Below, piece after piece: positions 1 through 5,375 of a DNA stretch of 6,598 bases; position 1 is the stretch's first letter; every line of letters starts with the position of its first letter. Below the pieces are notes generated by a model. That model had not been told where the DNA came from. It saw only the letters and a program-made list of their open reading frames with translations, and ran no database searches. The translations under genes were made by a program, and so were the position numbers. This DNA comes from Deltaproteobacteria bacterium (GTDB taxonomy: Bacteria > Desulfobacterota > DSM-4660 > Desulfatiglandales > HGW-15): contig JAFDIX010000162.1 in NCBI GenBank assembly GCA_019307805.1, positions 1 through 6,598 of the forward strand, written 5' to 3'.

Positions 1-92
1 TACTAATATGGTAAATTTCTATATTAAACGCGTAAGCCATTTATTGAAAACTGGATTCATTTGATGAAACATGGGCCCGCGCCAGGGCTGTC

Positions 93-118
93 CGGGGAGC
101 TTTTATGCTCCCTGTTTT
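93..118 (+). terminator. Terminator-like hairpin in the ispG leader
   Basis: Bases 93-100 pair with 107-114 across the six-base loop TTTTAT. The stem is eight base pairs with one G-U pair, and its core GGGAGC/GCTCCC is perfect. TTTT follows at 115-118, then GT. This fits a modest intrinsic terminator reading on the + strand. The - strand version has no T-run after the stem. It could end an upstream transcript, or act as an attenuator in the ispG leader. GGCTG at 86-90 can also pair with CAGCC at 135-139, enclosing this hairpin and followed by TTTT at 141-144. The T-run is short, so termination strength is uncertain. Confidence 0.35.
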
Positions 119-159
119 GTGGGTCGAGCCTGTGCAGCCGTTTTACTGTCCTCAATCAT

Positions 160-164
160 AAGGA
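160..164 (+). promoter_or_regulatory. Ribosome binding site of ispG
   Basis: AAGGA lies 10 bases before GTG 175 and 4 bases before an in-frame TTG at 169. It supports a start here rather than at TTG 61, which has no Shine-Dalgarno sequence close upstream. It does not by itself decide between GTG 175 and TTG 169. Confidence 0.55.
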
Positions 165-174
165 ATCATTGCCT

Positions 175-1263
175 GTGATCAACCGCCAGGAAAGAAGAAA
201 GACCCGCCAAATACATGTGGGGGATGTTCCCATAGGGGGGGGCGCGCCCATTGCCGTACAATCCATGACAAATACGGACACCAGGGATGTGCCCTCTTCC
301 ATAAAACAGGTGGAACGGCTTCATGAAGCAGGTTGCGAAATTATCCGCCTGGCCATCCCCGACCAGGAGGCCTGCGAGGCATTCGGAAAAATCAAATCCC
401 AGGTAAAACCTCCCCTCATTGGAGATATCCACTTTGATCATCGCCTGGCACTCGCCGCCCTCCGCGCGGGAGCGGACGGACTCAGAATCAATCCCGGAAA
501 CATCGGAGGAAGGAGTGAGATCAAACAAATAATCCATGAAGCCAAGGCAAGGAGTGTTCCCATTCGCATTGGTGTCAATGCGGGCTCCCTGCCCAAAAAA
601 ATTCTCAAAAAGCATGGGCATCCCAATCCTGAAGCCATGGTGGAGAGTGCCCTGGACTTTATCGCCCTCTTTGAAGACCTTGGTTTTGACCAGATGAAGA
701 TCTCGCTGAAATCTTCCAATGTCCTGCACACCATATCCGCCTATGAACTCCTGAGCCGGCAGGTGGATTACCCTCTTCATCTCGGGGTCACAGAGGCAGG
801 CACCCTGATATCCGGCACCGTGAAAAATACCATGGGCATAGGCATTTTGCTCTTTATGGGGATCGGGGATACCTTCCGTGTATCCCTCACCAGGGACCCA
901 CTGGAAGAAGTAAAGGTAGCCTACGAAATTCTCAGGGCGCTGGATATCAGGCATCGGGGCCCGGAGATTATTTCCTGCCCCACCTGCGGCAGGAGCGAGA
1001 TAGACCTGTTTGGTCTTGTGGAAAAAGTGGAAAAAGGGCTCGCTGATATTGTAGAGGCTCCCAGGGTCGCTGTAATGGGATGCATAGTCAACGGCCCCGG
1101 TGAAGCAAAGGAAGCGGACATTGGTATCGCGGGCGGCCGGGGCCAGGGCATACTATTTAAAAAAGGACGCATGGTCAAAAAAATTCCAGAAGCCCAATTG
1201 GCAGACCGCCTGATCGCCGAAGTAAAAAAAATGCTCCATGAAAGGAGTTACTTTAAGAAATGA
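175..1263 (+). CDS. ispG: 4-hydroxy-3-methylbut-2-en-1-yl diphosphate synthase (IspG/GcpE)
   Basis: This cytosolic iron-sulfur enzyme of the MEP pathway reductively converts MEcPP to HMBPP, the penultimate step to IPP and DMAPP. From GTG 175 it has 362 residues, close to the 372 of E. coli IspG. The N-terminal TIM-barrel domain begins near VGDVPIGGGAP (residues 15-25) and continues through QSMTNTDTRDV, DIHFD, RINPGNIGG and LGVTEAG. The C-terminal [4Fe-4S] domain has CPTCGR (Cys268, Cys271) and GCIVNGPGEA (Cys303, Glu310), matching E. coli Cys270, Cys273, Cys305 and Glu312. GTG 175 is chosen because homology begins there and an SD precedes it; TTG 169 would add two residues. The open frame reaches back to TTG 61, but those 38 extra residues look like translated leader. 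The normally conserved LLAEGIGDT segment reads LLFMGIGDT. The stop overlaps the proS start (ATGA). Confidence 0.96.
   Translation: MINRQERRKTRQIHVGDVPIGGGAPIAVQSMTNTDTRDVPSSIKQVERLHEAGCEIIRLAIPDQEACEAFGKIKSQVKPPLIGDIHFDHRLALAALRAGADGLRINPGNIGGRSEIKQIIHEAKARSVPIRIGVNAGSLPKKILKKHGHPNPEAMVESALDFIALFEDLGFDQMKISLKSSNVLHTISAYELLSRQVDYPLHLGVTEAGTLISGTVKNTMGIGILLFMGIGDTFRVSLTRDPLEEVKVAYEILRALDIRHRGPEIISCPTCGRSEIDLFGLVEKVEKGLADIVEAPRVAVMGCIVNGPGEAKEADIGIAGGRGQGILFKKGRMVKKIPEAQLADRLIAEVKKMLHERSYFKK
1241..1247 (+). promoter_or_regulatory. Ribosome binding site of proS inside the end of ispG
   Basis: AAAGGAG lies within the last codons of ispG, 12 bases before the proS ATG at 1260. The spacing is rather long. 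With the ATGA stop/start overlap it points to translational coupling rather than fully independent initiation. Confidence 0.5.
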
Positions 1264-2987
1264 GATACTCCCGGTATTTTATCCCGACCCACAAGGAGAC
1301 CCCCGCAGATGCGGAAATTATCAGCCACCAGTTGATGCTCAGAGCCGGGTTGATCAGGAAACTCACATCCGGCATCTATACCTATCTTCCTGCAGGTCTG
1401 AAGGCCCTCAGAAAAGTGGAAGATATCATACGTCAGGAGATGAACCGTTCCGGCGCCATTGAACTCTTGATGCCCGCTGTCCAACCGGCGGAGCTCTGGC
1501 AGGAGACGGGCCGGTGGGACTACTACGGCAGCGAACTGTTGCGGTTCAAGGATCGACATCAGCGAGACTCCTGCCTGGGACCGACCCACGAAGAGGTGAT
1601 CACCGATCTGGTAAGGAATGAAATCCACTCATACCGGCAAATGCCCCTCAACTTCTATCAGATACAGACAAAATTCAGGGATGAAATTCGTCCGAGATTT
1701 GGAGTCATGAGGGCCCGGGAATTTGTTATGAAGGATGGTTACAGTTTTGATGCAGAGGAACCGGGTGCAGACAAGAGCTACCAGATCATGTTTGATGCCT
1801 ACAACCGCATATTCAAGAGGTGCGGCCTTCAGTTCCGAGCCGTCGAGGCCGACACGGGCTCCATCGGAGGGAGCTTTTCCCATGAGTTCATGGTCCTCGC
1901 TGATACAGGTGAGGACCAGCTTGTGAACTGTCTCAAATGCGATTATGCGGCAAACCTGGAGAAGGCGGAGGTGCATTGGGGAGGAGAGAAGGCAGCTCCT
2001 TTGAGTGGGGAATGGAAGCCCCTTGAAGAGGTGGAAACGCCCAACATGAAATCCGTCGAAGAGGTGACGGACTTTCTCTCCATCACCCCTCAAGCGCTTG
2101 TCAAGACCCTGATACTGCGTTCCGGCGACAGGGTCCTTGCCGCACTCGTGAGGGGAGACCATGAGTTGAATGAGATCAAGCTGAAGAACCTCCTGGGTCT
2201 TGATCAGATAGAATTGGCCGACCCGAAAATCGTGGAGGAGGTGACCGGTGCGCCCATGGGTTTTGCCGGACCGGTTGGGCTTCAGATAGAGGTGCTTGCA
2301 GACCATGCCATTCGGGACATGAAGGATTTTGTCACCGGTGGGAACAAAAGCGATCTCCATCTGCGGAACGTCAACGTGGAAAGGGACTTTCAGGTAGCGC
2401 AGTTTGCCGATCTGCGGGTGATTGCCCCCGGGGACGCCTGTCCCAAATGCGGTGGGGAGGCCCATTTTGGAAGAGGGATAGAGGTGGGCCACGTCTTCAA
2501 ACTGGGGACAAAATACAGCAAGGCCATGGGAGCCGTTTTCCTGGATGAAAACGGCAAGGAAATTCCCATTATCATGGGCTGCTATGGAATCGGGGTGGGC
2601 AGGACTCTGGCCGCGGCCATCGAACAGAACCACGACCAGGATGGCATCATTTTCCCCATTCCCATGGCCCCCTTTGAGGTCGTCATCCTGCCTCTCCAAA
2701 TGCATGAGTCCGAAGTGGCCGAGACCGCTGAAAAATTACACGAAGAGTTATTGGGCTTTGGCCTGGACGTGCTTCTGGACGACAGGGACCTGAGGGCAGG
2801 CATCAAATTCAAGGATGCCGATCTTCTGGGGACACCCCTCCGGATCACCATCGGGATGCGAAGTCTCAAGGAGCAAAAGGTGGAGTTAAAACTTCGCACT
2901 GAATCTGAAAGCACACTTATCCCCCTCCGGGAAACCTCTAGGATTATCAGGGAAAAAATAAAAACACTGTATGATTCGATTAAATGA
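1260..2987 (+). CDS. proS: Prolyl-tRNA synthetase, bacterial type with inserted editing domain
   Basis: This class II aminoacyl-tRNA synthetase charges tRNA-Pro with proline in the cytosol. Its 575 residues compare with 572 in E. coli. The catalytic core shows GPTHEEV (107-113), motif 2 from FRDEIRPRFG to FVMKD (139-159) and motif 3 CYGIGVGRTLAAAIEQNHD (441-459). The YbaK-like insertion, which hydrolyses mischarged Ala-tRNA-Pro, lies at about 225-405. It is bounded by Cys pairs CLKC (224-227) and CPKC (394-397). Lys282 in VKTLIL probably matches the E. coli editing lysine Lys279, and His367 in DLHLRN probably matches His369. The anticodon-binding domain follows at about 470-575. The start ATG overlaps the ispG stop by 4 bp, and the 3' end overlaps rel by 17 bp. 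The editing domain appears complete, so this is not the short ProRS type that relies on a separate editing protein. Confidence 0.97.
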   Translation: MRYSRYFIPTHKETPADAEIISHQLMLRAGLIRKLTSGIYTYLPAGLKALRKVEDIIRQEMNRSGAIELLMPAVQPAELWQETGRWDYYGSELLRFKDRHQRDSCLGPTHEEVITDLVRNEIHSYRQMPLNFYQIQTKFRDEIRPRFGVMRAREFVMKDGYSFDAEEPGADKSYQIMFDAYNRIFKRCGLQFRAVEADTGSIGGSFSHEFMVLADTGEDQLVNCLKCDYAANLEKAEVHWGGEKAAPLSGEWKPLEEVETPNMKSVEEVTDFLSITPQALVKTLILRSGDRVLAALVRGDHELNEIKLKNLLGLDQIELADPKIVEEVTGAPMGFAGPVGLQIEVLADHAIRDMKDFVTGGNKSDLHLRNVNVERDFQVAQFADLRVIAPGDACPKCGGEAHFGRGIEVGHVFKLGTKYSKAMGAVFLDENGKEIPIIMGCYGIGVGRTLAAAIEQNHDQDGIIFPIPMAPFEVVILPLQMHESEVAETAEKLHEELLGFGLDVLLDDRDLRAGIKFKDADLLGTPLRITIGMRSLKEQKVELKLRTESESTLIPLRETSRIIREKIKTLYDSIK

Positions 2988-5112
2988 CATCACCTCAGGA
3001 ATTCTGAAATACCATCCTGCTGCCGACACGGGTCTGGTGGAAAAGGCCTATGTCTACTCGGCAAAGGTGCACCAGGGCCAGGTCCGCCTATCAGGCGAGC
3101 CCTACCTTTCCCACCCCCTGGAAGTCGCCTTTATTCTCACAAAAATGAAAATGGATGTCATAAGCGTAGTGGCCGGGCTCCTGCACGATACCCTGGAGGA
3201 TACCGTTGCAGAGCTCCCCGAGATTACTCGACTCTTTGGTGAGGAAACGGCAAACATCGTCGATGGCGTCACAAAGATCAGCAAGATGATGTTCACGAGC
3301 AAAGAGGAGCGCCAGGCCGAGAACATGCGTAAGATGATTTTGGCCATGGCTACTGACATCCGCGTGATCATGGTCAAGCTTGCAGACCGGTTGCATAACA
3401 TGCAGACCCTGGGTTTTCAAAGCTCCCAAAAGCAGGAACTGATTGCTCGGGAGACCCTGGAAATCTATGCCCCCATCGCAGGAAGGATGGGAATCTACTG
3501 GATGAAATCCACCCTGGAGGACCTCTGTCTCTATTACCTGGAGCCCCAGATATATGAACAGATAAAGTCCGGAATTGCCGAGAGGCGAGGCGCGAGGGAA
3601 AAGTTCATTCAGGATGTCAAAAAAATCCTCACCACAAAATTGAAAGAGGCGGGCATTGGGGCCACCATCAAGGGAAGGCACAAACACTTCTACAGCATCT
3701 ACAGCAAGATGAGAGATCAGAACCTGGCCGTGCATCAGGTCTACGATATCCTGGCCTTCAGGGTGATTGTGAAGTCCCTGAGGGAGTGCTACGAAGTCCT
3801 TGGTATTATCCATGCCATGTGGAAGCCGGTACCCGGACGATTCAAGGACTACATATCACTTCCCAAGGCCAACATGTACCAGTCCCTTCACTCCACGGTC
3901 ATTGGGCCCCTGGGGCAACGGATGGAGGTCCAGATCCGAACCTGGGAAATGGACTCCATTGCCGAACAGGGCATTGCCTCACACTGGAAATACAAGGAGG
4001 GCGCCGGCGCCAGCCAGACCGATGAGAAACAGTTCGCCTGGCTGAGACAGCTTCTGGAATGGCAGAAGAACCTCAAGGATCCCAAAGAGTTCATGGAATC
4101 GGTGCGCATGGACCTCTTTCCCAATGAGGTCTACGTATTCACCCCAAAGGGCGAGGTAAAGAGGTTTCCCAAAGGCTCCACTCCCATTGATTTTGCCTAC
4201 GGCATTCATTCCGAGGTGGGAGAAAAGTGTATCGGTGCCAGGGTGAACAGCAAAATGGTGCCCCTTCGATATCAGCTGGAAAACGGTGATGTCATTGAAA
4301 TCATCACATCCAGCAAACAGCACCCCAGTAAGGACTGGCTCGATTTTGTCAAATCCTCCAAGGCAAAAACAAAAATCAGGAGTTGGATCAGGAGGCAGGA
4401 AAGAGGTCAGAGCATCGAAATGGGTCGGGGGATCCTGGAAAAAGCCCTTTCCCAGGCAAGGATCAATCTCAGCAATGTCTTGAAGAGTGAACAGGTCGCC
4501 TCCATTGCCAAGGATCTCTCCTTTCATTCCACCGAGGACCTCCTCGCCAATATGGGCTATGGAAAGATATCTGCAAACTATGTCATTGGTCGTTTGAAAC
4601 CCAAGCTTGGCATCGAGGAGGAGAAGCCCGCCGGGATCGTCAGTAAGATGGTTTCCCGCATAACCCGGAGAAAGAGCACCCAGGGGATCAAGGTGAAGGG
4701 CCTGGACGATATGCTCGTCCGTTTTGCCAAATGCTGTCACCCTCTTCCCGGAGAGCATGTAATCGGTTTCATCACCCGAGGGAGGGGAGTCACCATCCAC
4801 CATCGCGACTGCAGGCATATCAAGGAGGTCGAGGAAGAGCGCCTGGTGGAAGTCCTCTGGGAACCCTCAAATGAGGATGTCTACCTTGCCAGCCTGAGGG
4901 TGACCTCGGTCGACAAAAAGGGTATTCTGGCTGACATCAGCTCCATTATGGCCCGGAGGGACGCCAACATCATCCAGGCCGAGGTCAGGACGACCATGGA
5001 CAAGAAGGGTATTTCCCTGTTTACGATAGAAGTGGAGGACTACGGACAGCTTCAGGAGATCATCGGGGCCATAAAAAGGGTAAAAAATGTGTTACTGGTC
5101 GAGAGGGTATGA
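2971..5112 (+). CDS. rel: Bifunctional (p)ppGpp synthetase/hydrolase, RelA/SpoT family (Rel)
   Basis: Rel makes and degrades the alarmone (p)ppGpp at the ribosome during starvation. Its 713 residues are typical of long Rel proteins. The HD hydrolase domain (about 20-150) keeps Arg39, His48, His72-Asp73, Glu76-Asp77, Asp139 and Asn143, equivalents of the Mn/ppGpp ligands in Rel of Streptococcus. The synthetase domain (about 230-345) keeps Asp259, the RFKD motif (290-293, the RxKD form of bifunctional enzymes), Tyr303 in YQSLH, and Glu319 in EVQIRT. TGS follows (about 385-446, His413 in YGIHSEVG), then the Cys-rich zinc-finger-like domain (Cys588, Cys589, His590, Cys614) and a C-terminal ACT domain (about 640-710). 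Both activities are predicted intact. ATG 2971 gives the usual family N-terminus but lies inside proS with no strong SD, so coupled translation is likely. LADRLHNMQTL has Gln where Arg is usual. The stop abuts that of rpmB. Confidence 0.96.
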   Translation: MIRLNDITSGILKYHPAADTGLVEKAYVYSAKVHQGQVRLSGEPYLSHPLEVAFILTKMKMDVISVVAGLLHDTLEDTVAELPEITRLFGEETANIVDGVTKISKMMFTSKEERQAENMRKMILAMATDIRVIMVKLADRLHNMQTLGFQSSQKQELIARETLEIYAPIAGRMGIYWMKSTLEDLCLYYLEPQIYEQIKSGIAERRGAREKFIQDVKKILTTKLKEAGIGATIKGRHKHFYSIYSKMRDQNLAVHQVYDILAFRVIVKSLRECYEVLGIIHAMWKPVPGRFKDYISLPKANMYQSLHSTVIGPLGQRMEVQIRTWEMDSIAEQGIASHWKYKEGAGASQTDEKQFAWLRQLLEWQKNLKDPKEFMESVRMDLFPNEVYVFTPKGEVKRFPKGSTPIDFAYGIHSEVGEKCIGARVNSKMVPLRYQLENGDVIEIITSSKQHPSKDWLDFVKSSKAKTKIRSWIRRQERGQSIEMGRGILEKALSQARINLSNVLKSEQVASIAKDLSFHSTEDLLANMGYGKISANYVIGRLKPKLGIEEEKPAGIVSKMVSRITRRKSTQGIKVKGLDDMLVRFAKCCHPLPGEHVIGFITRGRGVTIHHRDCRHIKEVEEERLVEVLWEPSNEDVYLASLRVTSVDKKGILADISSIMARRDANIIQAEVRTTMDKKGISLFTIEVEDYGQLQEIIGAIKRVKNVLLVERV

Positions 5113-5301
5113 TCATGGCTTGACAACCAATCCGGATTTAATACAGGTGGTGCAGACCCTCATTCGTACAGACTGGCCATTTTTGACGGTTCTTACCTTC
5201 TGAAGGTTTGGATACCAGCGTTTTTTTGTCTTGTTATGTGCATGACTTACATTATATCCTACCTGAGGCTTTTTGCCGCACAGTTCGCATACTTTTGACA
5301 T
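5113..5301 (-). CDS. rpmB: 50S ribosomal protein L28, zinc-binding (four-cysteine) form
   Basis: L28 is a small protein of the large ribosomal subunit. The 62-residue product starts SKVCELCGK, with VSHAHNKTKKRWYPNLQKV in the middle, the hallmark of L28. Cys5 and Cys8 pair with Cys50 and Cys53 (CTTC), so this is the C+ form expected to hold one zinc; cysteine-free paralogues occur in some bacteria for zinc shortage. Length is normal for the short L28 group (E. coli has 78 residues). The start ATG (5299-5301) has a strong SD (AAGGAG on the - strand, 7 bases away) and a sigma70-like promoter. No rpmG (L33), a common partner elsewhere, follows: the gene converges directly on rel with no intergenic base. 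It therefore seems to be transcribed alone. Confidence 0.95.
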   Translation of the reverse strand: MSKVCELCGKKPQVGYNVSHAHNKTKKRWYPNLQKVRTVKNGQSVRMRVCTTCIKSGLVVKP

Positions 5302-5308
5302 GATGAAT

Positions 5309-5314
5309 CTCCTT
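5309..5314 (-). promoter_or_regulatory. Ribosome binding site of rpmB
   Basis: The - strand reads AAGGAG seven bases before the rpmB ATG. This is a near-ideal Shine-Dalgarno site, as expected for a highly expressed ribosomal protein, and it fixes the start. Confidence 0.8.
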
Positions 5315-5321
5315 CTACAAA

Positions 5322-5351
5322 ATCTGAATCGCTACATATATCATCTGAATC
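5322..5351. repeat. Two direct copies of ATCTGAATC flanking the rpmB -10 box
   Basis: ATCTGAATC occurs at 5322-5330 and 5343-5351, start to start 21 bp, about two helical turns. A third shorter copy, ATCTGA, lies at 5369-5374 just before the mpl start codon. The two full copies bracket the predicted rpmB -10 element and the weak mpl -10 candidate. They could be binding sites for a regulator, or chance in a short AT-rich spacer. No known operator is recognised. Confidence 0.4.
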
Positions 5352-5363
5352 TCAGGATGACAA
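5335..5363 (-). promoter_or_regulatory. Sigma70-type promoter of rpmB
   Basis: On the - strand, TTGTCA (5358-5363; five of six matches to TTGACA) is followed after exactly 17 bases by TATATG (5335-5340; four of six matches to TATAAT). Transcription would start near 5328, giving a leader of roughly 27 bases with the SD inside it. A weaker + strand candidate for mpl overlaps it: TACAAA (5316-5321), 17 bases, TATCAT (5339-5344). The two polymerases could compete for the same DNA. Confidence 0.6.
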
Positions 5364-5375
5364 CCCAAATCTGAT

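Larger units (their letters stand above)
1..174. other. Region upstream of ispG without a supported gene
   Basis: Positions 1-60 are AT-rich (16 of 60 bases G or C), while 61-140 are GC-rich (49 of 80). All three forward frames stop early (TAA at 4-6, TAA at 12-14, TGA at 62-64). A fragment open from position 2 to the TGA at 62-64 could be the tail of an upstream gene, but its 20 residues match nothing I recognise. The AT-rich part could hold a promoter: TATATT at 20-25 resembles a -10 box, but its -35 would lie at or beyond the window edge. TTGAAA at 44-49 has only a poor -10 partner (AAACAT, 67-72). The GC-rich part holds the hairpin listed separately. An in-frame extension of ispG back to TTG 61 exists, but it does not look like IspG. 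Confidence 0.5.

Noticed and set aside
2..64. C-terminal fragment of an upstream gene ending at TGA 62-64
   Set aside because: Only 20 residues, AT-rich, unlike the neighbours' codon use and matching no family I know. It cannot be supported without the sequence to the left.
61..174. N-terminal extension of IspG to TTG 61
   Set aside because: The added 38 residues do not resemble IspG, overlap a terminator-like hairpin and lack a ribosome binding site. Homology starts at about 175.
166..954. 262-residue open frame antisense to ispG
   Set aside because: It is a shadow of ispG in a GC-rich gene, with no recognisable domain and complete overlap with a firmly identified gene.
1238..1462. 74-residue + strand frame across the ispG/proS junction
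   Set aside because: It overlaps the ends of two certain genes in another frame and has no homology that I recognise.
1629..2705. 358-residue open frame antisense to proS
   Set aside because: Long, but it lies wholly inside proS, has no recognisable motif, and its length follows from codon bias of the sense gene.
3091..4818. Antisense open frames of 240 and 279 residues within rel
   Set aside because: Both lie opposite well-conserved Rel domains and show no domain signature, so they are shadows.
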